60,338 bases of DNA from Oscillospiraceae bacterium. GTDB lineage: Bacteria; Bacillota; Clostridia; Oscillospirales; Ruminococcaceae. The position numbers and the translations under genes were made by a program. Location: contig WQYC01000013.1 of the NCBI GenBank assembly GCA_009781425.1, forward strand, positions 1 through 60,338. Reading direction: 5' to 3'. This document shows positions 36,265-43,575 of the stretch, one piece after another; position 1 is the stretch's first letter, and the number at the start of each line of letters is the position of its first letter. The notes beneath the pieces are model-generated. The model saw nothing but the letters and a program-made list of their open reading frames with translations. It had not been told where the DNA came from and searched no databases.

Positions 36265-37461
36265 ATGGCAAAAATTAACAAAGGCTTTTTAAATTTAAAA
36301 GAGAATTATCTGTTTATCGAAATCGGGCGCAAAGTCCGCGAGTACGTTGAAGCGAATCCCGACAAACCGATAATCCGTATGGGGATTGGCGATGTAACCC
36401 AACCGCTCGCGCCCTGCGTGGTTGAGGCTATGCAGAAAGCCGCGGCGGAAATGGGCGTGAAGGAGACCTTCAAGGGCTACGAGGACTCCGGGCGCGGCTA
36501 TGATTTTCTGCGCAGTGCAGTCGCGGGATATTATAAAAGCTTCGGCGTTGACGTTGAAACCGATGAGATTTTCATCAGCGACGGCGCGAAGAGCGACAGC
36601 GGAAACATCACCGACATCTTCGGCGAGGATAATATAGTAATGGTCAGCGACCCTGCTTATCCTGTTTATGTTGACAGCAATATCATGAATAATAAGCAGG
36701 TGATTTTCGCTGATGCGACTGAGCAAACGGGCTTCGCGCCTGTAGTTCCGAGCGGTGTAAAAACGGATTTGATTTATTTATGCTCACCGAATAATCCGAC
36801 AGGTGCGGTTTTCACGAAAGAACAGCTGACCGACTGGGTTAATTACGCGCTTGAAAACAAGGCGGTTATTATTTACGATGCGGCTTACGAAGCGTTTATT
36901 TCTGACGACAGCCCGCGCAGTATTTTCGCTGTAGAAGGTGCAAGAAGGTGCGCAATTGAAATCTGCTCGCTTTCCAAAACTGCGGGCTTCACAGGCACTC
37001 GCTGCGGTTATACGGTAGTTCCGAAGGAGCTTGAATTTTACGATGATAAAGGCGCGGTTTACAGCGTGCTGAAAATTTGGGCAAGACGGCAGGGCAGTAA
37101 ATTCAACGGCGTGCCTTACGTGATTCAACGCGGCGCGGAGGCTGTTTTCTCGCCTGACGGCTTAAAGCAGACGAAGGAAGCGATTGACTATTACATGGAA
37201 AACGCACGGATTATGTCGGAGACGTTCAGTGAGCTTAACATCAGCTACACAGGCGGCAAAAACTCGCCTTATATCTGGTTTAAGTGCAATATGCCGAGCT
37301 GGGATTTCTTCGATATGCTGTTGTCGGGGAAGCAGGTCGTCGGGACGCCCGGCGTGGGCTTCGGCAAGAACGGCGACGGCTGGTTCAGACTAACCGCGTT
37401 CAACACGCGCGAGAATACAATCGAAGCCATGAAGCGGGTTCGGGAATTGTTAGCGAAATGA
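36265..37461 (+). CDS. dapL: LL-diaminopimelate aminotransferase
   Basis: Converts tetrahydrodipicolinate directly to LL-diaminopimelate, a shortcut in lysine and peptidoglycan synthesis. The 398-residue class I/II PLP aminotransferase has IIRMGIGDVTQPLAP, GAKSDSGNI, the NPTGAVFTKEQL Asn-Pro motif and the PLP-binding Lys in SLSKTAGFTGTRCGY. It is the full length for DapL. The following gene overlaps the stop codon (ATGA). Confidence 0.94.
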   Translation: MAKINKGFLNLKENYLFIEIGRKVREYVEANPDKPIIRMGIGDVTQPLAPCVVEAMQKAAAEMGVKETFKGYEDSGRGYDFLRSAVAGYYKSFGVDVETDEIFISDGAKSDSGNITDIFGEDNIVMVSDPAYPVYVDSNIMNNKQVIFADATEQTGFAPVVPSGVKTDLIYLCSPNNPTGAVFTKEQLTDWVNYALENKAVIIYDAAYEAFISDDSPRSIFAVEGARRCAIEICSLSKTAGFTGTRCGYTVVPKELEFYDDKGAVYSVLKIWARRQGSKFNGVPYVIQRGAEAVFSPDGLKQTKEAIDYYMENARIMSETFSELNISYTGGKNSPYIWFKCNMPSWDFFDMLLSGKQVVGTPGVGFGKNGDGWFRLTAFNTRENTIEAMKRVRELLAK

Positions 37462-38231
37462 TTGAAGAAATTGAACAAATCATAAAAGAAGAAGCCCGAG
37501 GGACTTTTAAGAAGTTTTTAATTATTTCTGTAATTTGCCTTGTTATGCTGATTTTGTTTTTATTGCAGTTCGCTTTAATGACGCCGGGTCATACCAACTA
37601 TATAGTAGTGCCTGTTGTTATTTTAGCTCCGCTTTTTATGATTCCTGTTACTGTTAAATCTTTTTTTCTTATGAAGAATCCGAATGCGAAGAAAACCTTC
37701 AAAAAATTCTGTAATGCAACTGCGAGCCCGAAGACGACTTTAGCACAATTGAAAGATACATGGAAGCACGGCTTAATGCCGGAGGTTGACGAGTCAGCTT
37801 CTATATCGCCCGAAATAAAAGATATGGTTTCGGATTTCTTTAAAGCTAAAAGCTTTCAGGGCTTTGAATTTCCGCAGGAGAAAAACACAAGAAAAATCCC
37901 GAATATCCGCTTCAGCAGGGAGTTTATAATCATAGCTGTCGGCTTGAAAATAAAAATTGTTCCTCTCGAAAATGCTGTTTGGGTGTATAAATTCAAAGAC
38001 AATTTTCTGTATATTCATTTTGCTGACGGCGGCTCATACAAGCGTAAAGGCTATTATTTTCAGAATATTCAAAATATAAGCACTACAGATTTCATAGCAG
38101 ACTGTATTTCGCTTAATTGCCCGGATATTGCTGTCGGTTCCTGCAAAGAGACGAAAGAACTTTGGAAGGGGAAGAATAAGGACATCAGCGGGCTTCGCGC
38201 TTATGCGCGCAGGTATTACAAAGGAGTATAG
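37458..38231 (+). CDS. Membrane protein of unknown function, overlaps dapL
   Basis: A 257-residue protein with two membrane helices near residues 22-40 and 52-72, followed by a soluble domain (KIPNIRFSREFIIIAVGLKI, YKFKDNFLYIHFADGG). The ATG overlaps the dapL TGA, which fixes the start and implies coupled translation. The soluble part may be a PH-like or DUF6709-type fold, but I am not sure. Confidence 0.65.
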   Translation: MIEEIEQIIKEEARGTFKKFLIISVICLVMLILFLLQFALMTPGHTNYIVVPVVILAPLFMIPVTVKSFFLMKNPNAKKTFKKFCNATASPKTTLAQLKDTWKHGLMPEVDESASISPEIKDMVSDFFKAKSFQGFEFPQEKNTRKIPNIRFSREFIIIAVGLKIKIVPLENAVWVYKFKDNFLYIHFADGGSYKRKGYYFQNIQNISTTDFIADCISLNCPDIAVGSCKETKELWKGKNKDISGLRAYARRYYKGV

Positions 38232-38232
38232 A

Positions 38233-38895
38233 ATGAGCAACATTACCTACAAATACATAAAACAAAACAGCGACGTAAAAACCTACATTGAACACGCCGA
38301 CAAAGCCCTTGAATCAATGGGCTACACCGAGCATTGCGGGCCGCACGCGGCGATTACCGCCGAAGCCGCCTACGATATTCTGCATACGCTCGGACACCCC
38401 GAGCGCGAGTGCGAGCTTGCGCAAATCGCGGGCTATATGCACGACATCGGCAACTGCGTGAACCGCGCAAACCATGCGCAAACAGGTGCAATCATGGCGC
38501 TCAATCTGCTTACTCAGCTTGCCATGCCTGCAGAGGAAATCGCAGTTATAATTTCCGCAATCGGCAACCATGACGAGAACACGGCAACACCCGTAAATGC
38601 AATCGCCGCCGCTGTTATTCTTGCGGATAAGATGGACGTGCGCCGCTCGCGCGTTCGCGGCGAGGGTGATATAAACGATATTCACGACAGAGTAAATTAC
38701 GCCTGTGTGCAGTCGCGGTATTATTTTTCGGAGGACAAAAGCGAGCTGTTCCTTGACCTCATTATCGACAAGGAAATCAGCTCGATTATGGAGTATTTCG
38801 AGATTTTTCTGCAAAGAATGTCGCTCTGCCGCCGCAGTGCAGAAAAGCTTGGAATCAGCTTCCGCCTTGTCATGAATAACTCGAAAATCGTGTAA
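38233..38895 (+). CDS. HD-domain phosphohydrolase
   Basis: A 220-residue HD-superfamily protein. The metal ligands are visible in HCGPHAAITA, GYMHDIGN (the HD doublet), NHAQTGAIMA and HDENTA, with a later Asp in LADKMDV. It should hydrolyse a phosphoester, possibly a nucleotide, but no pathway partner is nearby. The start is set by GGAG seven bases upstream, two bases after the previous stop. Confidence 0.83.
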   Translation: MSNITYKYIKQNSDVKTYIEHADKALESMGYTEHCGPHAAITAEAAYDILHTLGHPERECELAQIAGYMHDIGNCVNRANHAQTGAIMALNLLTQLAMPAEEIAVIISAIGNHDENTATPVNAIAAAVILADKMDVRRSRVRGEGDINDIHDRVNYACVQSRYYFSEDKSELFLDLIIDKEISSIMEYFEIFLQRMSLCRRSAEKLGISFRLVMNNSKIV

Positions 38896-39010
38896 AATGC
38901 AGAGGGCAGGATAATTCCCGCCCCCTGCGTAGGTGTTATCGCCTTTGTCTGCACGCGACGCCGGCTGTAACCTTAACACTACGCATCAAAAATAAAAGTT
39001 GCAAAAAAGC

Positions 39011-39037
39011 TAAAGTTTTTTTAAAAGCTTACGATAA
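39011..39037 (+). promoter_or_regulatory. Second sigma-28 promoter, ahead of an unknown gene and GH5 lipoprotein
   Basis: TAAAGTTT (39011-39018), exactly 11 bases, TACGATAA (39030-39037). The -35 box is a perfect match to the flagellar sigma consensus and the -10 core CGATAA is intact. It lies 50 bases before an ATG that has a good ribosome site (AAGGAG). Confidence 0.88.
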
Positions 39038-39087
39038 TAAATATAAGCAACTTTAAACATTGAAATATATCAAAAGGAGATTTTATT

Positions 39088-39666
39088 ATGTCAACTATTC
39101 ACAATATGGTTACGGGCGGCGCGATTGTCCCTAAAAACGCTTCAAAGGAAGAAGCGCAGGAGCTTCAGGCTCAGCGTCTTGCATCTATTCAGCAGAGCCA
39201 GAGCGGGCTTTTTTCGTCGCTCGGTTCTAATAATAACAACGACAGAAACCAAACCGGAATGGACTTTTTCTTCGGTGCGGGTTCGGCTATGTCTTCGGTT
39301 ACGACGATGAATTCGGCACGCCTCGGTATTGAAAACCGCGCGAGAACTCTGCTTTCGGAAATCCGCATGGACCAGCTCCGCGGCGTTGACACCTCGTATA
39401 AAAGAGAGCAGTTAGAAGCTTTAACAGGCAACTTAGACATCATGAACAAGAATCTTGACAACAACGTAGGCAAGGCTTTAGACCCTGCGAAGCCGAGAGA
39501 AGCTGCTACGCCGATTATTGACAAAATCAACGCACAGCTCAAAACCATGCAGGAAAAAGAAGAGAAGAAGGTTCAAGACAAGTACGGTAAGCGCGACGAG
39601 CCCAAAGAACCCGTCGGCGAAAACACCGAGCCCGAAGCAACAACAGGAACAGAGACCGAAGAATAA
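39088..39666 (+). CDS. Hypothetical protein of the predicted sigma-28 regulon
   Basis: A 192-residue hydrophilic protein without signal peptide or membrane segment. The first half is low complexity (SQSGLFSSLGSNNNND) followed by a hydrophobic, Gly-rich FFFGAGSAMSS stretch and helices; the C-terminus is charged (EEKKVQDKYGKRDEPKEP) and Glu/Thr rich. I find no family. Expression from a flagellar promoter suggests a role in late assembly, chemotaxis or the surface. The GH5 gene follows after two bases. Confidence 0.72.
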   Translation: MSTIHNMVTGGAIVPKNASKEEAQELQAQRLASIQQSQSGLFSSLGSNNNNDRNQTGMDFFFGAGSAMSSVTTMNSARLGIENRARTLLSEIRMDQLRGVDTSYKREQLEALTGNLDIMNKNLDNNVGKALDPAKPREAATPIIDKINAQLKTMQEKEEKKVQDKYGKRDEPKEPVGENTEPEATTGTETEE

Positions 39667-39668
39667 GC

Positions 39669-40736
39669 ATGAAAAAAACTATTTGTTTATTACTTTCTAT
39701 ATTTATTATCTCCGCATTTACGGCTTGCGGAGATAATAATGCGTTACAGGAAGAAATTCCGTACCCCGAGGTTCTCGAAGAGTCGGAAGAGCTTGAAAAC
39801 GAAGAACCTGCCGAGCCGGATTCCGGCGAATGGATTTCAGAGGGCTTTTTCGTGATAGGCACAACGCTTTATGACGCGAAGGGCGAGCCTTTTGTCATGC
39901 GCGGAGTTAATTATCCGCACACATGGTTCAAAGACCAGTTAGACACAGCTTTGCCCGCAATTGCACAAACAGGCTCAAATACAGTCAGAGTCGTCCTTGC
40001 GAACGGCGAGCAGTGGCGCAGGGACAGCGTGGAGGACGTTCTGCGGATTATCGAGCTTTGCAAGGAGCTTGAAATGATTGCCGTGCTTGAGGTTCATGAC
40101 GCGACCGGCAGAAACGACGTTGATGACTTGATGAAAGCTGTTGAATACTGGATTGAAATAAAAGACATATTAATCGGCAACGAGGCTTATGTAATCGTAA
40201 ACATCGCGAACGAATGGTTCGGCAGATGGGACAGCGCAGGCTGGCGCGACGGCTATCTTGAAGCTATTCCCGCGCTGAGAGAAGCCGGAATCAGAAACAC
40301 GCTGATGGTTGACGCGGCGGGCTGGGGGCAGTATCCGAGAAGCGTTCACGAAATGGGGCGTGAGGTTTTTGAAGCCGACGAGCTCGGAAACACGATTTTC
40401 TCGATTCATATGTACGAATACGCGGGCAAGGACGAAAAAACCGTGAAAGACAACATTAACCGTGCGCTTGCTGTCGATGTTCCTGTTGTAATCGGCGAGT
40501 TCGGGCACAGGCACCATGACGGCGAGGTCGCGTTTCTGACGATTTTGTCTTACTGTGAGGAAATCGGCGCAGGCTATCTCGGCTGGTCGTGGAAGGGCAA
40601 CAGCGGCGGCGTGGAGTATTTAGACATCGCGCTTGAATGGGACGGAAGCGTTTTATCCGCGGACTGGGGAGAAATTCTAATCAATTCCGAGTTCGGAATC
40701 AAACGCACAAGCAAGAAATGTACAGTTTTTGCCTGA
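39669..40736 (+). CDS. GH5 family lipoprotein, probable endo-beta-mannanase
   Basis: A 355-residue lipoprotein: signal peptide and lipobox (ISAFTAC) with the lipid-accepting Cys20, an acidic linker, then a GH5 barrel. The acid/base Glu182 (IANEW) and nucleophile Glu277 (VIGEFGH) are present, and GYLGWSWKGN near the end resembles GH5 subfamily 8 mannanases. It is 2 bases from the preceding gene and therefore probably also under the sigma-28 promoter. The terminator stem begins inside its last codons. The exact substrate is inferred. Confidence 0.85.
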   Translation: MKKTICLLLSIFIISAFTACGDNNALQEEIPYPEVLEESEELENEEPAEPDSGEWISEGFFVIGTTLYDAKGEPFVMRGVNYPHTWFKDQLDTALPAIAQTGSNTVRVVLANGEQWRRDSVEDVLRIIELCKELEMIAVLEVHDATGRNDVDDLMKAVEYWIEIKDILIGNEAYVIVNIANEWFGRWDSAGWRDGYLEAIPALREAGIRNTLMVDAAGWGQYPRSVHEMGREVFEADELGNTIFSIHMYEYAGKDEKTVKDNINRALAVDVPVVIGEFGHRHHDGEVAFLTILSYCEEIGAGYLGWSWKGNSGGVEYLDIALEWDGSVLSADWGEILINSEFGIKRTSKKCTVFA

Positions 40737-40759
40737 TTTTAGTCAGGCAAAAACTTTTT
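40724..40759 (+). terminator. Intrinsic terminator after the GH5 gene
   Basis: A 13-bp perfect stem (AGTTTTTGCCTGA / TCAGGCAAAAACT, 6-base loop) followed by TTTTT. The 5' arm contains the stop codon. Confidence 0.9.
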
Positions 40760-40780
40760 GAAAAATTTTAACAAAAAGGC

Positions 40781-40809
40781 TTGACATATCTCAAATAAAC
40801 GTGTATAAT
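40781..40809 (+). promoter_or_regulatory. Perfect sigma-A promoter of tRNA-Gly
   Basis: TTGACA (40781-40786), 17 bases, TATAAT (40804-40809), 17 bases before the tRNA. Full consensus in both boxes. Confidence 0.92.
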
Positions 40810-40826
40810 ATTAAAAGTCGGCGTTT

Positions 40827-40899
40827 GCGGAATTAGCTCATTTGGTAGAGCGCCACCTTGCCAAGGTGGAGGTAGCGAGTTCGAGCCTCGTATTCCGCT
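40827..40899 (+). tRNA. tRNA-Gly (anticodon GCC)
   Basis: A complete cloverleaf: acceptor GCGGAAT/ATTCCGC, D-loop with TTGGTA, anticodon stem CACCT/AGGTG around CTTGCCAAG with anticodon GCC, T-arm GTTCGAGCC. The CCA end is not encoded, so the cca enzyme in this window would add it. A hairpin terminator and an XRE-Fic-DinD cassette follow. Confidence 0.95.
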
Positions 40900-40902
40900 T
40901 TT

Positions 40903-40936
40903 GAAATAACCGCTCTGTGGGCGGTTATTTCTCATT
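40903..40936 (+). terminator. Terminator of tRNA-Gly, overlapping the left cassette repeat
   Basis: GAAATAACCGC and GCGGTTATTTC (40903-40913 and 40921-40931) form an 11-bp stem followed by TCATTT. The sequence is the 5' part of the direct repeat that recurs after dinD. Confidence 0.78.
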
Positions 40937-40972
40937 TATGCGAGTATGGCTTTTAATGCCGAAAACACGATT
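40906..40972 (+). repeat. Left direct repeat of the XRE-Fic-DinD cassette
   Basis: 67 bases that align without gaps to 42964-43030 at 49 positions (73%). Each copy starts ATAACCGCTC, includes a hairpin with GCGGTTATTTCT, and ends in CGATT. It lies directly behind tRNA-Gly, the usual place for integrated elements. Confidence 0.75.
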
Positions 40973-41011
40973 ATCGCCCCAACGGAGCGAAGAAACTACA
41001 GGAGTGATTAA

Positions 41012-41233
41012 ATGGCTATAAAGTATGATAAACTCTTTGCTTTGTTGAAAGAAAAAGGCTATAATACAACGAGAATAAGACGCGAGAAATTAATAGGGCA
41101 AGGCACATTAACAGCTATAAAGAACGGTACAGGTGGCTTAGACGCGAAAACTATATCTAAGCTATGCAAGCTCCTCAACTGCCAGCCCGGCGACATCATG
41201 GAGTATGTGGGGGAGGAGGGCGAAAACGTATGA
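41012..41233 (+). CDS. Small XRE/Cro-type DNA-binding protein
   Basis: A 73-residue single helix-turn-helix protein (RIRREKLIGQGTLTAIKNG, then LDAKTISKLCKLLNCQPGDI), close to the short Xre proteins found with toxin and phage modules. A GGAG site precedes the start. Its stop overlaps the fic start (ATGA). It probably represses the cassette; no promoter or operator is clear in the 40 bases upstream. Confidence 0.85.
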   Translation: MAIKYDKLFALLKEKGYNTTRIRREKLIGQGTLTAIKNGTGGLDAKTISKLCKLLNCQPGDIMEYVGEEGENV

Positions 41234-41982
41234 TAGATTTCAAAAATGTAGACAAGCTAAAAGCTCGACTTTCGGCACTGCGGCCTCTCAATTCGGGAGA
41301 GTTGAAGCGGTTGCGTGATGATTTTAATATTGAATATACCTACGACACGAACGCTATCGAAGGCAGTACGCTCACACTGCGGGAAACTGCGCTGATACTG
41401 CAGGAAGATATAACCATAGCAGAAAAGCCCCTGCGTATGCACTTAGACGCAATCGGGCATCGTGACGCTTTCGAGTACGTTATATCAATAGCCGACACAA
41501 CCGACCTATTGACGGAGCAGCGAATAAAAGAGATACACTCGCTTGTATTAATGAGCGACACGGAAAACAGAGGTGTTTATAGGAGCGTTCCGGTGATGAT
41601 ACAAGGAGCAGTACACACACCGCCACAACCTTATCTCATCGCGCCGCAGATGGAAGCCCTGCTTGCTGAGTATGAGGACATGAAGCGCGACAAGCACATC
41701 ATAGAAGCTATTGCAGAGTTTCACTTGCGCTTTGAGGGCATACACCCTTTCATTGACGGTAACGGACGTACAGGACGGCTTATAATCAACCTTGAATTAA
41801 TAAAGGCGGGGCTTTTACCCGTAAACATCAAATTCACAGACAGGCGCAAGTATTATGACTGCTTCGACAGCTACTACGGAAACGGACACAAGCCGGACGC
41901 ACTCACCGAATTAATAATAGGCTACGAAGTACAGGAGCTTGAACGGTATATTAAAATCATCGAAAATAAGAATGGTTCATAG
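41230..41982 (+). CDS. Fic-domain protein (class II AMPylator-type)
   Basis: A 250-residue Fic enzyme expected to transfer AMP or another nucleotide moiety to a protein hydroxyl. The catalytic motif HPFIDGNGRTGR (172-183) is complete, including the His base. The N-terminal helix has TNAIEG (residues 40-45), matching the autoinhibitory (S/T)xxxE(G/N) motif, so activity is probably held in check by its own helix. The ATG overlaps the XRE stop. In phage-defence and toxin modules such proteins are often paired with a regulator, as here. Confidence 0.9.
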   Translation: MIDFKNVDKLKARLSALRPLNSGELKRLRDDFNIEYTYDTNAIEGSTLTLRETALILQEDITIAEKPLRMHLDAIGHRDAFEYVISIADTTDLLTEQRIKEIHSLVLMSDTENRGVYRSVPVMIQGAVHTPPQPYLIAPQMEALLAEYEDMKRDKHIIEAIAEFHLRFEGIHPFIDGNGRTGRLIINLELIKAGLLPVNIKFTDRRKYYDCFDSYYGNGHKPDALTELIIGYEVQELERYIKIIENKNGS

Positions 41983-41994
41983 GTGGTGACAAAT

Positions 41995-42855
41995 ATGGAT
42001 AAATACCAAATAGGCAAGCTAAAGTCTGATTTTGACAGTATCATGCATATGTCTGAAGACGGTATCGAGTTTTGGCTTGCACGAGATTTACAGGAAATTT
42101 TTGGTTATTCACAATGGCGGCGATTCTATGATACTATTGAACGTGCCAAAATCGCTTGCGAAACGAGCAGCAATGATGTTTTAGACCATTTTGTCGACGT
42201 TGGCAAAATGGTTGACATAGGCAGCGGTGCAGAACGCGACATAGGCGACATAGCCCTCACTCGCTACGCTTGTTATTTAATCGCTCAAAACGGCGACCCG
42301 CGAAAGGAAGAAATTGCCTTTGCGCAAAGTTATTTCGCACTTCAAACGCGAAAGCAGGAGCTTATTGAAGACAGAATTAACCTAATCACTCGCATGGAAG
42401 CAAGGGACAAGCTGAAGGAATCAGAAAAACGGCTCTCGCAGAATATATATGAGCGCGGCGTTGATGATAAGGGATTTGCGCGTATTCGCTCTAAAGGCGA
42501 CCAAGCTTTGTTTGGCGGTAATGATACAGCCTCGATGAAGAACAGGCTCGGCGTTAAGGATAACCGACCGCTTGCAGACTTTCTACCTACGGTCACCATT
42601 GCCGCTAAAAACCTTGCAGCGGAAATGACTAATCATAACGTTGAGCAGAAAGACCTACAAGGTGAATTCAAAATAACTAACGAGCATATCCAAAATAACG
42701 CCGGTGTACGCGATATGTTAAAGCAGCGCGGAATTGTGCCGGAAAATCTTCCGCCGGAGGAAGATATAAAAAAGCTGGAGCGGCGCGTGAAGTCCGATGA
42801 AAAGAAACTTGCGGAAAAGTCGGGTAAGCTGACCACAAGTAAAACAGATGAATAA
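41995..42855 (+). CDS. dinD: DinD-like DNA damage-inducible protein
   Basis: A 286-residue DinD-family protein: EFWLARDLQEIFGYSQWRRF (a BRO-N-like part), VGKMVDIGSGAERDIGDIALTR, then a long charged helix region and the conserved HNVEQKDLQGE. In Escherichia coli DinD interferes with RecA filaments. I use the ATG with AGGTGG upstream; a GTG four codons earlier is less likely. No LexA-type box is evident here. It closes the XRE-Fic-DinD cassette. Confidence 0.85.
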   Translation: MDKYQIGKLKSDFDSIMHMSEDGIEFWLARDLQEIFGYSQWRRFYDTIERAKIACETSSNDVLDHFVDVGKMVDIGSGAERDIGDIALTRYACYLIAQNGDPRKEEIAFAQSYFALQTRKQELIEDRINLITRMEARDKLKESEKRLSQNIYERGVDDKGFARIRSKGDQALFGGNDTASMKNRLGVKDNRPLADFLPTVTIAAKNLAAEMTNHNVEQKDLQGEFKITNEHIQNNAGVRDMLKQRGIVPENLPPEEDIKKLERRVKSDEKKLAEKSGKLTTSKTDE

Positions 42856-42963
42856 ATGAAAAATCGGCAAGATTTTCTCTGCCGTCTCGTTTCCAACTTT
42901 TTTCCAACAGCTACGTTATTTTCCAACTATTTTCGTTGACCTACGTCACAAGACAAAAAGCGT

Positions 42964-42996
42964 ATAACCGCTCATAGAGCGGTTATTTCTTTTTTG
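42964..42996 (+). terminator. Terminator after dinD, inside the right repeat
   Basis: A 10-bp perfect stem ATAACCGCTC/GAGCGGTTAT (42964-42973, 42977-42986) with a 3-base loop, followed by TTCTTTTTT. Confidence 0.85.
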
Positions 42997-43030
42997 TGCA
43001 GGTGCGGTTTTAAATACCCGAAATGCGATT
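42964..43030 (+). repeat. Right direct repeat of the XRE-Fic-DinD cassette
   Basis: Second copy of the 67-base repeat at 40906 (49 of 67 identical, no gaps). Together they enclose about 2.0 kb with three same-strand genes. No integrase or transposase is present. Confidence 0.75.
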
Positions 43031-43064
43031 GTTCAACACGAAGAAATGAACAGCAACCCGCCGT

Positions 43065-43355
43065 TCATTTTTCCTTCAAAACACTAATCATACCCGCAAT
43101 GATTTCCAGTTCCTTCACACCTAAGCCTTCCACGCTAATTGCGCGGTTCTTTTCAAGCCCGAGCAAAAAGTCGGTAGTAACGCCGAAAAAAGCGGCGATT
43201 TTAATAAGCACCTCATAGCTCGGCGAGCGTTGCTCAAGCTCATAGGACGAAACCATAGCCTTTGAAACGCCGATTCTGCGTGACAATTCGGTTTGTGTTA
43301 TATGCCTTTCAAGCCGCAGTGTTCTGATTTTATTTCCTAAGTTTACCATTTGCAT
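43065..43355 (-). CDS. XRE-family transcriptional regulator
   Basis: A 96-residue regulator with a textbook N-terminal helix-turn-helix (GNKIRTLRLERHITQTELSR, then VSKAMVSSYELEQRSPSYEV) and a C-terminal helix. It faces dinD. The region upstream contains the palindrome TTGTATACAA overlapping its own -10 region, a plausible autoregulatory operator. It could also act on the giant surface-protein gene, whose promoter is divergent. Confidence 0.85.
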   Translation of the reverse strand: MQMVNLGNKIRTLRLERHITQTELSRRIGVSKAMVSSYELEQRSPSYEVLIKIAAFFGVTTDFLLGLEKNRAISVEGLGVKELEIIAGMISVLKEK

Positions 43356-43445
43356 ACACCTCTCTTCTAATTGTATACAAACATTGTAATCTATCGGCAG
43401 AATCGATTCAGCGATTGATTGACTTATTCTTCAGAAAATTGCTTG

Positions 43446-43491
43446 ATGAAAACCTCAAAATTGTGCAATATGACAATTTTGAGGTTTTCAT
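43446..43491. repeat. 19-bp perfect inverted repeat between the XRE gene and the giant surface-protein gene
   Basis: Arms 43446-43464 and 43473-43491 are perfectly complementary over 19 bases (arm ends ATGAAAACC ... GGTTTTCAT) with an 8-base loop, and further TTGAT/ATCAA bases flank it. It lies between divergent genes, just upstream of the promoter of the giant gene. It may be a bidirectional regulatory hairpin or an operator. Confidence 0.8.
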
Positions 43492-43502
43492 ATCAACGCT
43501 TA

Positions 43503-43531
43503 TTGCAATATATTCCGATTTATGATATACT
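43503..43531 (+). promoter_or_regulatory. Sigma-A promoter of the giant LRR/dockerin gene
   Basis: TTGCAA (43503-43508), 17 bases, TATACT (43526-43531), followed after 45 bases by the start codon with a GAGGAG ribosome site. Confidence 0.75.
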
Positions 43532-43575
43532 ATTTAAATGGCAATATTTTCTAAAAAACAATTGAGGAGAAAACT

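Noticed and set aside
37284-37457. N-terminal extension of the membrane protein after dapL
   Set aside because: It is within the dapL coding region in another frame; the ATGA overlap marks the true start.
38896-38930. GC-rich hairpin after the HD gene as a terminator
   Set aside because: The stem is imperfect and no U-tract follows, so it is not listed as a terminator.
40827-40899. Duplicated tRNA 3' end (classic att core) at the right end of the cassette
   Set aside because: The similarity starts only after the tRNA, in the terminator hairpin; no tRNA fragment occurs near 42964.
40970-41011. LexA box upstream of the XRE-Fic-DinD cassette
   Set aside because: No GAAC-N4-GTTC site is visible although DinD relatives are often SOS controlled.
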